Source of the DNA: Polaribacter batillariae | GTDB taxonomy: Bacteria; Bacteroidota; Bacteroidia; Flavobacteriales; Flavobacteriaceae | Length of the DNA: 64,000 nt | Direction: 5' to 3' | Assembly: GCF_017498485.1 (NCBI RefSeq) | Contig: NZ_CP071795.1 | Span: forward strand, 310,001 to 374,000 | In this document: piece after piece, positions 38,309 to 48,067 of the stretch | How positions within the stretch are numbered: the first letter of the stretch is position 1 | How the letters are laid out: every line of letters starts with the position of its first letter | Notes under the pieces: model-generated | Databases searched by the model: none | Told to the model about the DNA's origin: nothing | Seen by the model: only the letters and a program-made list of their open reading frames with translations | Made by a program: the position numbers and the translations under genes

Positions 38309-39384
38309 ATTCAAGTACCAAGTGCAAGTTTTTGATTTTGGTTAATAAATTGATAAAAAACCTCTTTAGGGGTTCTGTATCCTAACTTTTTTCTTGGTCT
38401 ATTATTGAGTTTGTTTACCGTTTCAAAAATATCCTTTTGTTTGACATTATCCAAGTGTTCATTTTTTGGGAAATATTGTCTGATAAGTTTGTTCGTATAC
38501 TCGTTAAGTCCACGTTCCCAAGAGCTATAAGGGTGAGCAAAATAGACATCACAATTTAATTTTTCTGCTATTTTTTTATGTCCTGCAAACTCTTTTCCAT
38601 TATCATTGGTAATTGTTCGAACCCATTTTTTATGTGGTGCTAAAGTGTTTATAGTCATTTTTGTAATCATATCTGCTTTTTTTCCTGTCACATTTTCAAT
38701 CCATAAAAAACTAGAATAGCGATCTACAATGGTTAATAAAGCTCCTTTATGGTCTTTTCCTATAATTAAATCAGATTCTAAATCACCTACTCTTTCTTTG
38801 AGTTCTACAATTTTTGGACGTTTTTCTATAGACACTTTATCGGGTATTTGTCCTCTATTGGATTTACTTCCATACCTTTTTTTATATTTTTTTTGACCTG
38901 TTCGTAGTTCTTTATAAAGCAATCCTCCTTGTCTTTTATCTTGCCAAACATATTGGTAAATTCGCTCGTGAGAGACCATCTGTATTGCTTTAAGTTTACA
39001 CCAACCAACTATCTGTTCTGGAGACCATTGAAATTTAATCATTTTTTCTTTGATTATTTTTTTCATTTCCGTTGAAAAAATAGTCTTATAATGGCCTTCT
39101 TTTTTACGCTCATCAGCTAATTTTTGTGCGTGTTTAGCACTATAAGTCCTAGGTTTTGAGTTCCTTTTCAATTCTCTATAAAAAGTACTTTCATTAATAC
39201 AAAGTGATTTAATAATCTCTTTTTTACTAATTTTTGCCTTAAGCATTAATTCTATTGAGTACCTTTGTTCGAAAGTTAATTGTTTGTAGTTCATATCACA
39301 AATCTTTGACTTTTTTTGGACTTTTCCTAACGGGGTAAAACCCGTAGGAAAATCCTATCAAAAACTTGCACTAGCATTTGAATC
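38309..39384 (-). mobile_element. IS30-family insertion sequence
   Basis: About 1076 bp. Inverted ends: GATTCAAGTACCAAGTGCAA at the left, and read inward from the right GATTCAAATGCTAGTGCAAG, both followed by GTTTTTGAT within a few bases. Flanking TA on both sides (38306-38307, 39385-39386) is a possible short target duplication. It sits 19 bp from the stop of the adaptor gene at 39404. Confidence 0.85.
38311..39294 (-). CDS. IS30-family transposase
   Basis: A 327-residue transposase. It has an N-terminal helix-turn-helix (LTFEQRYSIELMLKAKISKK, then INESTFYRELKRN), and a DDE core with GDLESDLIIGKDHKGALLTI (D), TITNDNGKEFAGHK (D) and HPYSSWERGLNEYTNKLIRQ (E), the classic IS30 pattern. The stop codon lies inside the left terminal repeat. 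Appears intact. Confidence 0.95.
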   Translation of the reverse strand: MNYKQLTFEQRYSIELMLKAKISKKEIIKSLCINESTFYRELKRNSKPRTYSAKHAQKLADERKKEGHYKTIFSTEMKKIIKEKMIKFQWSPEQIVGWCKLKAIQMVSHERIYQYVWQDKRQGGLLYKELRTGQKKYKKRYGSKSNRGQIPDKVSIEKRPKIVELKERVGDLESDLIIGKDHKGALLTIVDRYSSFLWIENVTGKKADMITKMTINTLAPHKKWVRTITNDNGKEFAGHKKIAEKLNCDVYFAHPYSSWERGLNEYTNKLIRQYFPKNEHLDNVKQKDIFETVNKLNNRPRKKLGYRTPKEVFYQFINQNQKLALGT

Positions 39385-39403
39385 TAGGAATTAATCTTTA
39401 GCA

Positions 39404-40525
39404 TTAATTCTCTTTCTTTTTAACGTCTTTCGAAGCTTTGTTCCAAATTTTTATTTGATCTTCTTCTGTAACTCCATCTAAAACTTCTACATTTACCCCA
39501 TCAGAAGTTCCTAATTTAAGAGTTACTTTTTTAAAGCTACCATCTTCTTGTTTTACTTCTACATAAGGTGCTTCTGTTTTTTTATCGAACCTTAATAAGC
39601 CTTCTTTTATCGATAAAACACTGTCTTTTTTCTCTAAAACAATGTCTGCATTTGCACTGTATCCTGCTCTAATAAAAAAATTATCGTCTAAAGAAACATC
39701 TGCTTTAATTTTAAATTGTACTGCACCACCTTCTTCTGTTCCTTTAGGCGCAATAAAATTTAGTTTTGCTGGAAATTTTTTTCCTTCTATCGCCCCAATT
39801 GAAACTTCGATATCTGAACCTTTTATTAGTTTACCAACTTCAGATTCGTCCACTTTTCCTTCAAAAATCATTTTATTCATATCTGCAATCGATGCAATTG
39901 TTGTACCTGCATTAAAGTTGTTCGATTGTATTACTTGATCGCCTTCTTTTACAGGGATTTCTAAAATTGTACCAGACATTTGTGCAATAATATTTGTATT
40001 TGCAGAACCTCCAGAACCTCCAGAACCTGCAGAACCTCTTTTAATAATTAAATAATCGTTTTGAGCATTTTTTAAATCTTGCTTTGCTTGATTGTATGTT
40101 AATTCTACATTTTCGAATTCTGTTCTTGCAATTACGCCTTTATCGAAAAGATTTTTAGTTCTCTTGTAAGAAATTTCGGCATTATTTAATCTTATTTTTG
40201 CGTTATCTACTCTACCTCTTGCACTAATTAAAGATTGTTCGTTTGGCACCACTCTTACAGTTGCAATTAAATCGCCTTTTTTAACTTTAGAACCTTCTAA
40301 CAACATAATTTTATCGATAATGCCTGTTATTTGTGGTTTAATTTCAATTTCTTCTAAAGGGGTTACTTTTCCTGTAGCCACTGTTTTTTTAACAATTGTG
40401 GTTTTAAATGGAGTTTCAGTTTCGTATTCTACAATACTTTTCTTGTTCTTTTTTCCGAACCAAATAAGTGCTGCAATAAACAATACTGCAATAATTGCTA
40501 AAATAATTTTTGATCTCTTACTCAT
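39404..40525 (-). CDS. MacA-like periplasmic adaptor (HlyD/RND type)
   Basis: A 373-residue adaptor with one N-terminal membrane helix (IILAIIAVLFIAALIWF), a lipoyl half PQITGIIDKIMLLEGSKVKK, a coiled-coil hairpin at about 95-150, a flexible loop GSAGSGGSGGSAN, the second lipoyl half and a C-terminal barrel. Fourth gene of the ATPase-permease-permease-adaptor operon. No TolC-type gene is adjacent. Confidence 0.9.
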   Translation of the reverse strand: MSKRSKIILAIIAVLFIAALIWFGKKNKKSIVEYETETPFKTTIVKKTVATGKVTPLEEIEIKPQITGIIDKIMLLEGSKVKKGDLIATVRVVPNEQSLISARGRVDNAKIRLNNAEISYKRTKNLFDKGVIARTEFENVELTYNQAKQDLKNAQNDYLIIKRGSAGSGGSGGSANTNIIAQMSGTILEIPVKEGDQVIQSNNFNAGTTIASIADMNKMIFEGKVDESEVGKLIKGSDIEVSIGAIEGKKFPAKLNFIAPKGTEEGGAVQFKIKADVSLDDNFFIRAGYSANADIVLEKKDSVLSIKEGLLRFDKKTEAPYVEVKQEDGSFKKVTLKLGTSDGVNVEVLDGVTEEDQIKIWNKASKDVKKKEN

Positions 40526-40544
40526 GATTTGTTGTTAATTGATT

Positions 40545-41789
40545 TTATTCTTCTCTTAGTGCTTCTATTGGTTTTACTACTGTTGCCATATGTGCAGGAA
40601 TTAAACCTATTAAGGTACCTAACACAATTAGTGTCGCAAATGCGATTAAAATAATTGGAATGTTTACTGTTGGGTTTATTAAAGTGGCGTCTTCTCCTTG
40701 CCCAAATGCAGAGTCTATAGCATATAATACAGTGCTTCCAAAAATAATACCTAACATGCCTGCAATGGTGGTTAAAAAAACCGATTCTAAAATAATTTGT
40801 TGTCTTATACTTTTGGGTGTTGCTCCTAAAGCTCTTCGAATTCCTATTTCTTTTGTTCTTTCTTTTACCGTAATTAGTAAGATATTTCCAATGGCAAAAA
40901 CACCAGCAATTAATGTGGCAATTCCTACGAACCATGTTAAAAACTGCATGCCTACTAAAAAGCCAGTAACTTTTCCTATTTCTTTACCTAAATTAACACT
41001 TCCAAAGGCTCTTTCGTCTTCTGGATGTACTTTATGCAATCCTTTTAAAGTTAACAGCACATCTTTTTCCATTTGCTCGATATTGGTGCCTTCGTTGGCT
41101 GTAATCATCATCCAATCTACTTTATTGGCAGTATTATATACTTTTTTAAAAGTAGTAAAGGGTATATAGGCACAATCGCCATCGAAATCTATAGTGTTCG
41201 ATCGTTTGTAAACTCCAATCACCTGATAACCAATGGCATTTATTTTTATGTATTGCCCTATTGGCATTTCATCTTTATCGAACAATTGCTTGTACATATC
41301 TTCTGATATCACAGCTACTTTTGCTTTATTTAAAATGTCGTTTCCGTTTAAAAAACGACCATATATTAATTGTTTTTTTTGAATTTGATCTAAAACAGGA
41401 TAATCTCCACTTACCTGAAAATTACCTGATTTAAAGTCTTTTATGATTAAATTATTGGTTTGATTTCTTGGGGCTAATAGTTTTATTTCATCTGCATATT
41501 CCGATTTTAAAACATCAATATCGTTCATCGTTAAACGAAACCTTCTTCCTTCTTGAAAACCTTTAAAAGGCGTGTCTGTAGATTGGGTCCAAACAAAAAC
41601 ACTATTGGTTGCAAAGTTTCCAAAAAGTTTATTAAAACTATTTTCTAAACCTCTTGCTGCACCTAATAAAACCACCAAAAGAAAGATACCCCACAAAACA
41701 CCAATAATAGTAATTGCTGTTCTTACTTTATTTTTACGAATGCTTCCGTAAATTTCTTGCCAAGTATCTGAATCGAATAAAAATCTCAT
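40545..41789 (-). CDS. MacB-like ABC transporter permease (FtsX type)
   Basis: A 414-residue permease: N-terminal membrane helix (RTAITIIGVLWGIFLLVVLL), a large periplasmic MacB-type domain at about 50-270, and three C-terminal membrane helices (VGIATLIAGVFAIGNILLIT, the conserved KERTKEIGIRRALGATPKSI loop, and the last two spans). Paralog of the next gene; together they probably form a heterodimer. Two bases separate the two genes. Confidence 0.92.
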   Translation of the reverse strand: MRFLFDSDTWQEIYGSIRKNKVRTAITIIGVLWGIFLLVVLLGAARGLENSFNKLFGNFATNSVFVWTQSTDTPFKGFQEGRRFRLTMNDIDVLKSEYADEIKLLAPRNQTNNLIIKDFKSGNFQVSGDYPVLDQIQKKQLIYGRFLNGNDILNKAKVAVISEDMYKQLFDKDEMPIGQYIKINAIGYQVIGVYKRSNTIDFDGDCAYIPFTTFKKVYNTANKVDWMMITANEGTNIEQMEKDVLLTLKGLHKVHPEDERAFGSVNLGKEIGKVTGFLVGMQFLTWFVGIATLIAGVFAIGNILLITVKERTKEIGIRRALGATPKSIRQQIILESVFLTTIAGMLGIIFGSTVLYAIDSAFGQGEDATLINPTVNIPIILIAFATLIVLGTLIGLIPAHMATVVKPIEALREE

Positions 41790-41791
41790 AT

Positions 41792-43024
41792 TTAATCTGC
41801 TCTTAATGCTTCTATAGGTTTAATATTTGCAGCTCTTTTTGCTGGTAGGTAACCAGCGATTAAGCCTGATATGATTAAAATTACTGTTGCGCCAATAACA
41901 ATACCAGAACTTACACTTGGGTCTTTTATAAAATAATCTTCTTCTAAACTGTTTCCTACTAAACTTAAGATGTATGTTCCTAAAGTTAAACCTACATAAC
42001 CTGCTAGTGTGGTAATTAAAACAGATTCTTGCACAACCATACCCACAATAGAAGATGGTTTTGCGCCTAAAGCTTTTCGAATTCCGAATTCTTTGGTTCT
42101 TTCTTTTATTACAAAAATCATAATATTAGAAATTCCTATAATACCTGCAATTAATGTACCCGAGCCAATAAAACCGATAATTAAAACCAAAGCAAACATT
42201 ACAGTACTAATAAATTTATTTGCTTCTGCCATATTTCTAACAGAAAGTGCACTTTGGTCGTCTGGATGTATGTCTAATCTTTTTCGCAAATCTCGTTCTA
42301 CTTTATTTCCAAAAGCAATGGCAGCATCTGTACTTAAATTAGGGTTATATCCTAGATTTATTTGACTAATATAATCGTTGTTTCCATACATGCGTTGTGC
42401 TGTGGTTACTGGCATGTATGCAATTCTTTCTTCATTATCTCCTCCTTCATCAGAAAAAATTCCAATAATTAAAAAAGAACTTCCATTTACGTTTACTCTT
42501 TTTCCTAGTGCTGGTTTTTCGCCAAATAAATCTTTTTTAATTAGGCGACCAATTACCAAAACTTTCGATTTTTCTTGAAGGTCTCTTTCGTTTAAGTATC
42601 GACCTTCGTCGATGATTGTTTTTTCTAGAAATTGATGGTCTGGGTTTACAGCTCTAATATTATAAGTACTCGCTTCACTTTTGTATTTTATACTAAAATT
42701 TTTATAAATTCTTGCAGATTGATATTGAATTTTATCTTCATATTCGTCTGCAACAAAATTATAATCGCCATTTCTTAATTGAATTCTTCTACCTGTTTGA
42801 AGACCTTTATAGGGTTTTGAAGTTTTCCAAACTCGTACAAACATAGAGTTTTGGGCATCATCTGCAAAAGCGCCCTTAAAAAAATTGCCAAGTCCGTTTG
42901 CAACACCAAACAATAAAGTAAAAAGTAAAATGGCAAAAGCAACCGTAAAACCAGACATTACAGAACGCAATCGATTTTTATTAATGCTTTGAAAAATTTC
43001 TCTCCAACGATCTAAATCAAACAT
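41792..43024 (-). CDS. MacB-like ABC transporter permease (FtsX type), paralog
   Basis: A 410-residue permease with the same layout as its neighbour: one N-terminal helix, periplasmic domain, and three C-terminal helices with the loop KERTKEFGIRKALGAKPSSI. It ends LPAKRAANIKPIEALRAD, the family C-terminus. One base separates it from the ATPase gene. Confidence 0.92.
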   Translation of the reverse strand: MFDLDRWREIFQSINKNRLRSVMSGFTVAFAILLFTLLFGVANGLGNFFKGAFADDAQNSMFVRVWKTSKPYKGLQTGRRIQLRNGDYNFVADEYEDKIQYQSARIYKNFSIKYKSEASTYNIRAVNPDHQFLEKTIIDEGRYLNERDLQEKSKVLVIGRLIKKDLFGEKPALGKRVNVNGSSFLIIGIFSDEGGDNEERIAYMPVTTAQRMYGNNDYISQINLGYNPNLSTDAAIAFGNKVERDLRKRLDIHPDDQSALSVRNMAEANKFISTVMFALVLIIGFIGSGTLIAGIIGISNIMIFVIKERTKEFGIRKALGAKPSSIVGMVVQESVLITTLAGYVGLTLGTYILSLVGNSLEEDYFIKDPSVSSGIVIGATVILIISGLIAGYLPAKRAANIKPIEALRAD

Positions 43025-43025
43025 A

Positions 43026-43718
43026 TTAAACTACTTTCGCTGCTTTCGTTAATTCGTCACTTATAATTCTACCATCTTTTAGGCGAACAATTCTTTTGGT
43101 TTGTTCTGCAACTTCTTCTTCGTGTGTAATTACGAAAACCGTCATTCCTTCGTCGTTAATATCTTTTAACAAATCCATTACAGAATCTGTTGTGGTAGAA
43201 TCTAATGCTCCTGTAGGCTCGTCTGCCAAAACAACTTTGGGTTTTGTAACCAAAGCTCTTGCAATGGCAACACGTTGTTTTTGACCACCAGAAAGTTCGT
43301 TAGGCAAATGTTTTGCCCAGTCTTTTAAACCAACTTTATCTAAATATTCTAATGCAATTTCTAAACGTTCTTTTCTACTTATTCCCTTATAATACAAAGG
43401 CAAAGCAACGTTTTCTAAGGCTGTTTTGTAAGAAATAAGGTTAAACGATTGAAAGATAAATCCTAAGAATTTATTGCGCAATTGCGCCGCTTTTTTCTCA
43501 TTCATATCTTTAATTAATTGTCCGTTTAAGTAATAGTTCCCTTCGTCATGAACATCTAATAAACCTACAATATTTAACAATGTCGATTTTCCAGAACCAG
43601 AAGAACCCATAATAGATACGAATTCGCCTTCTTTTATATGTAAATCTATTCCTTTTAGTACGTGTAAAGAATCTTTTCCTATAGGATAAGACTTGTGTAG
43701 TTCTTCAATTTTAATCAT
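43026..43718 (-). CDS. ABC transporter ATP-binding protein (LolD/MacB type)
   Basis: A 230-residue ATPase with all motifs: Walker [11 protein letters not shown]-loop FIFQSFNLI, signature [15 protein letters not shown], Walker [14 protein letters not shown]-loop VITHEEE. First gene of the MacAB-like operon. The ATPase energises the mechanotransmission-type permeases; the substrate is unknown. Confidence 0.95.
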   Translation of the reverse strand: MIKIEELHKSYPIGKDSLHVLKGIDLHIKEGEFVSIMGSSGSGKSTLLNIVGLLDVHDEGNYYLNGQLIKDMNEKKAAQLRNKFLGFIFQSFNLISYKTALENVALPLYYKGISRKERLEIALEYLDKVGLKDWAKHLPNELSGGQKQRVAIARALVTKPKVVLADEPTGALDSTTTDSVMDLLKDINDEGMTVFVITHEEEVAEQTKRIVRLKDGRIISDELTKAAKVV

Positions 43719-43901
43719 CGGTTAGTTATTTTATAACGAAAATACTAAAGCTATTCATAGCAATTACTAATTTTTTGTTAAAAGGAATTGCCTATTACAG
43801 AATCAAATACAACCATAAGACGCTTCAAATAAAATATTGTTACAAGATTTTTTAAAAAAGTTAAAGTATCTTTGCTTTTTACTTAATTTTATTTGTTTAT
43901 A

Positions 43902-44318
43902 ATGATTAATATTCCTAAAAATAAAAAAGTAATTTTGTTTGATGGTGTTTGTAATTTATGCAATAATTCTGTGATAAAAGCCATTAAATACGATAAAAAA
44001 AACACGTTTTTATTTGCTTCTTTACAATCGGATGCTGGAAAAAAAATTACCCATTATTTAGGAATAGATACTACAAAAATCGATTCTATTATTTTATACG
44101 AACCCAATGTTTCTTACGATGTAAAATCGACTGCCGCTTTAAAAGTGATGAACGATTTTGGAGGAATTTGGAACCTAACAAAACTTTTATGGCTTTTTCC
44201 TGAAGCATTTAGAAATTTCGTTTACGATGTTATTGCCAAAAATCGTTACAAATGGTTTGGAAAAAAAGAAAGTTGCATGATACCTACACCAGAGTTAAAA
44301 GCCAAGTTTTTAGAGTAA
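43902..44318 (+). CDS. DCC-family (DUF393) thiol-disulfide oxidoreductase-like protein
   Basis: A 138-residue protein with the family start VILFDGVCNLCNNSV (CxxC) and the tail WFGKKESCMIPTPELKAKF. Function in vivo is undefined. The ATG at 43902 is chosen; a TTG three codons upstream is less likely. A perfect -7 box TATCTTTG lies at 43867-43874. Confidence 0.9.
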   Translation: MINIPKNKKVILFDGVCNLCNNSVIKAIKYDKKNTFLFASLQSDAGKKITHYLGIDTTKIDSIILYEPNVSYDVKSTAALKVMNDFGGIWNLTKLLWLFPEAFRNFVYDVIAKNRYKWFGKKESCMIPTPELKAKFLE

Positions 44319-44354
44319 AATTAAAGAATAGAAAAAATACGTTTTATAATATTG

Positions 44355-45014
44355 ATGAAAAACTTACCAAAAGAAATAAAATGCGTAATCTTTGATATGG
44401 ATGGCGTTATTATAGATTCCGAAGAAATACATAAAAAAGCCTATTACGAAACCTTTGCTTCTTTAGGTGTGCATGTTTCAGATAAATTGTACAAATCTTT
44501 TACAGGTGCTTCTACCATAAATGCTTTTCAAAAATTGGTAGCTCATTTTAATTTAGATAAAAACCCAGAAACACTCGTTTTAGACAAAAGAAAGCGCTAT
44601 GTAAATTTCTTTGAAAACGACCCGAATTTACATTTGGTAGAAAATGTCGAAGAAATTATAAAATATTTCTACCAAAAAGGCCTCACTTTAATATTAGCAT
44701 CTTCGTCTGCAATGGTAAATATAAATCGTGTTTTTAATCGGTTTAATTTAAACAATTATTTTGCTGCAAAAATCTCTGGAGCCGACTTAAAAGAATCGAA
44801 ACCCAACCCAGAAATTTTTAACAAAGCAGCGAAGTTGGCAAACGTACCAAAAGAAAATTGTATGGTTATCGAAGATTCCGACAACGGCATTAAAGCCGCA
44901 AACGATGCAAATATTTTTGTTTTTGGCTATGCCAATAAACTCTCTGAAGGACAAACTTTAAAAAATGCAGATGCCGTTATTCATAATTTCTTGGAACTAA
45001 AAAAAGTGATTTAA
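44355..45014 (+). CDS. HAD-family phosphatase, beta-phosphoglucomutase-like
   Basis: A 219-residue HAD hydrolase: motif I FDMDGVIIDSEE, motif II LILASSSA, motif III lysine at ESKPNPEIF, motif IV MVIEDSDNGIKAA, with a helical cap between I and II. Substrate not predictable. The ATG at 44355 is used. The next 114 bp to the XRE gene hold a -7-like TATCTTTC at 45095-45102. Confidence 0.93.
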   Translation: MKNLPKEIKCVIFDMDGVIIDSEEIHKKAYYETFASLGVHVSDKLYKSFTGASTINAFQKLVAHFNLDKNPETLVLDKRKRYVNFFENDPNLHLVENVEEIIKYFYQKGLTLILASSSAMVNINRVFNRFNLNNYFAAKISGADLKESKPNPEIFNKAAKLANVPKENCMVIEDSDNGIKAANDANIFVFGYANKLSEGQTLKNADAVIHNFLELKKVI

Positions 45015-45128
45015 AAAAATGTTTTTACTGTTGATTTTCTGCGCTATTTCTTAAAATACAACGAAAATAATCATCATAAAACAATCAATTTTTCTATCTT
45101 TCAACCAAATTAACAAAAAGGTTTTAAA

Positions 45129-45332
45129 ATGAACCGAATAAAAGAAGTTTTAAAAGACAAAGGAATAAGCCAAACTTGGCTTGCAGAGAAAATGGGCAAA
45201 AGTTACCCAACTATTAACGAGTATGCAAGAAACAAAAGACAACCGAGTTTACAAGACTTATATAAAATTGCAGAAATACTTCAAGTCAACGCAAAAGACT
45301 TGTTAGTAGATAAAAACAATACTGGGAAATAA
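45129..45332 (+). CDS. XRE-family small regulator at the head of the type III R-M operon
   Basis: A 67-residue Cro/C1-type helix-turn-helix protein (KGISQTWLAEKMGKSYPTIN, then EYARNKRQPSLQDLYKIAEI). It stops 1 bp before the mod gene, so it is probably the operon's controller protein, timing expression of modification and restriction genes. Confidence 0.88.
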   Translation: MNRIKEVLKDKGISQTWLAEKMGKSYPTINEYARNKRQPSLQDLYKIAEILQVNAKDLLVDKNNTGK

Positions 45333-45651
45333 AATGAGCAATCAACAAAAAATAACAGGCAATATACAACCACCTAACAAAGATTTGGAAATACTAAAAC
45401 AAAACTTTTCGAACTGTTTCGATAAAAGCGGAGCATTTGACTTCGAAAAATTTAAAACCCAACTTTCTACCACCGAAATTAACTTTTCTAAAGAGAGTTA
45501 TGGCATGGACTGGCTGGGTAAATCGTATGCGCGTTTATTGGCCACAGACGAAACCACTACCCTATTAAAAGAAGTTGGCGGTAATTTGAGGAAAACCATA
45601 AACAATCAATAATTTAAAACTTTTATCTTTGTTTTCCTATACTAAATAATT

Positions 45652-47166
45652 ATGAGTAAAAAATATACAGCAAAAAGAATAAAACTTGACGAACTCGTTT
45701 TAGATAAAGAAAATCCAAGGTTTGCCGAACTATATAATGGTAGTGATAAAGAAGAAGAAATTATAGAATATTTATTATGGACTGAATCAGCCAACGAAAT
45801 TGCGGAGGCAATAACAACTGCGGAGGAATATTATGATGACAGACCTCTATGGGTTTATAAAGACAATGGCAAATATATTGTAAAGGATGGTAATAGAAGA
45901 TGTTCAGCGGTCAAAGCTTTACAGCATCCCAATTACTATAAATTAAGCCATCCAAAATTTGAAATTAAAGAATTACCTGTTTTAGAATACAAAGAACTAA
46001 ATGATTTAGAAACACGTATTAGACTAGAACATAACAGTAATTTGTTTAAAAAATGGGGTAGAATTGCAAAAGCAATTGAGATTTACAGGTTATTTTCTTC
46101 TGGAAACTCTATTGACTCATTAACTGAAATAGATTCTAAACCTAAAGATTTTATAAAAACTGCAACCTTTTACCATAAAGCAGTAGAATTAAAAGGCGAA
46201 GACTTCAAAAAGTTAGTTAGAGAAGGAAGAGGAAAAACAGGTGGTAAAACAATTATCTTTGAACGTCTTTTTAGAGAAAGAAAACATTGCGGTTATAGTT
46301 TTAAAAATTCTGGCGAATTATTTATCAAAAATAAAGAGCTTTTTGAATCCTACATAAATGCAATTGTTCCTTATTTAATTGACAACCCAGACACAACATC
46401 TCGAACATTAGACGAAATATATAAGAAAGGTAACTCGTTTTTAGATTTGTTAAAACCTTACGGATTTCCGCCAGATACGAAGCCTTCAACAACAAATTCA
46501 AACTCTAGTAGCAATTCATCGAGTGCTAGTTCTTCAAACTCAAGTAATAATGGGAATAATACTAACGATGGGAACGATGGAAGTAATGGACAATCTACCA
46601 ATAATTCGCAAAACAACAATTCATCAACTAACACTAACTCTGGCGGCTCAAGTAATAATCAAAATACAACTAACACAAGACATAGTGTAAAAAGTAAACC
46701 TGCATTAAAAAGAAAACAAATTCCTAGTGCTTTAAAAAGACTAATTGAAGAAACCTACAAACTAGACCAAAATAATTTTGCTAATGCAAAAACTGCTCTT
46801 ACTCGAGTATCTTTTGAATGTACACTAAAGTTTATCGTTGAAAATACAAATAAGACTAATGGGAAACCGATAAATACTTCTAATCATTTTGCTTTAGCAT
46901 ACAAATCAAAAAGTCATAAACCTTTACCCTACACAAATTTTGATATATTAAAAACAAAATTTACAGAACTCATAACGAATACAGGAATCCGTAAAGCATT
47001 TGAGGATTTCGATTTACAACGTTCACATCAAATAATTCACAACTACAGAGTTGGTGCTGTACCAGCTGATGCTAAAGGCATTTGTGATAACTTAATTGAT
47101 TTAATTGAGTTTATGTTACAAGACGAGAATGATTTGTTAAACTCAATTGATTTAGCAAAATTATAA
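45652..47166 (+). CDS. ParB-fold N-terminal protein with Ser/Asn-rich linker and possible HEPN-like C-terminus
   Basis: 504 residues in three parts. Residues 1-120 look like a ParB/Srx-type domain (IKLDELVLDKENPRF, YIVKDGNRRCSAVKALQHP). Residues 279-341 are almost only Ser, Asn, Gly and Thr, a disordered linker. Residues 350-504 form a helical domain ending with RSHQIIHNYR and ADAKGICDNLIDLIEFMLQD; the spacing R457-x5-H463 fits the Rx4-6H pattern of HEPN ribonucleases, but this is only a pattern match. The Dam gene starts 1 bp after its stop, so the two likely work together, perhaps as a DNA-modification-linked defence. Confidence 0.75.
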   Translation: MSKKYTAKRIKLDELVLDKENPRFAELYNGSDKEEEIIEYLLWTESANEIAEAITTAEEYYDDRPLWVYKDNGKYIVKDGNRRCSAVKALQHPNYYKLSHPKFEIKELPVLEYKELNDLETRIRLEHNSNLFKKWGRIAKAIEIYRLFSSGNSIDSLTEIDSKPKDFIKTATFYHKAVELKGEDFKKLVREGRGKTGGKTIIFERLFRERKHCGYSFKNSGELFIKNKELFESYINAIVPYLIDNPDTTSRTLDEIYKKGNSFLDLLKPYGFPPDTKPSTTNSNSSSNSSSASSSNSSNNGNNTNDGNDGSNGQSTNNSQNNNSSTNTNSGGSSNNQNTTNTRHSVKSKPALKRKQIPSALKRLIEETYKLDQNNFANAKTALTRVSFECTLKFIVENTNKTNGKPINTSNHFALAYKSKSHKPLPYTNFDILKTKFTELITNTGIRKAFEDFDLQRSHQIIHNYRVGAVPADAKGICDNLIDLIEFMLQDENDLLNSIDLAKL

Positions 47167-47167
47167 T

Positions 47168-48067
47168 ATGTTCTATTCACCATTAAGATATCCAGGAGGT
47201 AAAAATAAACTTTCGGCTTTTATTGCTAAAATTTGTTTAGATAATAATATCAATGGCCATTATGTTGAACCATATTCAGGAGGCGCTTCTGTAGCTTTGT
47301 TTTTACTTATCGAGGGTTTTGTTCAAAAGATTACGATAAACGACAGAGACCGTTCAATTTATGCTTTTTGGCATTCAGTTCTAAATAAAACTAACCAATT
47401 ATGTGACTTGATAGAAAATGCAGAACTATCAATAGAAGAATGGAAAAAACAAAAAGCAATTCAATCAAATAAAAAAAAGGCTGATTTACTTGATTTAGGT
47501 TTTTCTACATTTTATTTAAATCGTACTAATCGTTCGGGGATTATTAACGCAGGAGTTATGGGTGGAATTGAACAGAATGGGAATTATTTAATGGATTGCC
47601 GATTTAATAAAACCGAATTAATACAAAGAATAAGAAATATTGCAAACCACAAAAAAAACATACGTCTTTACAAAAAAGATGCTGTCAAATTAATTGACAA
47701 AATAGAACAAGAAGCCCAAACGGACAATGTAGTTTTTTATTTCGACCCACCATATTATCTAAAAGCAAGTACACTTTATATGAACCATTACGAAGATAAG
47801 AACCATAAAAAAGTTAGTGACAAGATAAAGTCTATTCAAAACATAAAGTGGATAGTTTCTTATGACAATGTTCCAGAAATACAAAAACTGTATACAGAAT
47901 ATCCAAAAAAAGAATTTTCATTTAAACATACAGCTTATGAAATTAGAGAAGGCCAAGAAATTATGTTTTTTAGCGAAAATATTATACAACCAGAAATCAA
48001 AGATTGGAATCCACTGAATTTTAAACTGAAAAGAGGAAAAACTACCGTCAACATTGTGTATAAGTAA
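47168..48067 (+). CDS. D12-class DNA adenine N6-methyltransferase (Dam family)
   Basis: 299 residues. The N-terminal LRYPGGKNKL is the usual Dam/MboIA start, motif I is VEPYSGGAS (33-41), and the catalytic motif is FDPPYYLKAS (DPPY at 193-196). All key residues are intact, so it is probably active. The stop codon lies inside the attC-like site of cassette A, whose outer arm ACCGTCAAC encodes TVN of the C-terminus. Confidence 0.92.
   Translation: MFYSPLRYPGGKNKLSAFIAKICLDNNINGHYVEPYSGGASVALFLLIEGFVQKITINDRDRSIYAFWHSVLNKTNQLCDLIENAELSIEEWKKQKAIQSNKKKADLLDLGFSTFYLNRTNRSGIINAGVMGGIEQNGNYLMDCRFNKTELIQRIRNIANHKKNIRLYKKDAVKLIDKIEQEAQTDNVVFYFDPPYYLKASTLYMNHYEDKNHKKVSDKIKSIQNIKWIVSYDNVPEIQKLYTEYPKKEFSFKHTAYEIREGQEIMFFSENIIQPEIKDWNPLNFKLKRGKTTVNIVYK

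Noticed and set aside
40522..40935. 137-codon minus-strand frame inside the MacB-like permease region
   Set aside because: It is a shadow of the permease gene: basic, Asn/Cys/Arg-rich composition with no family pattern.
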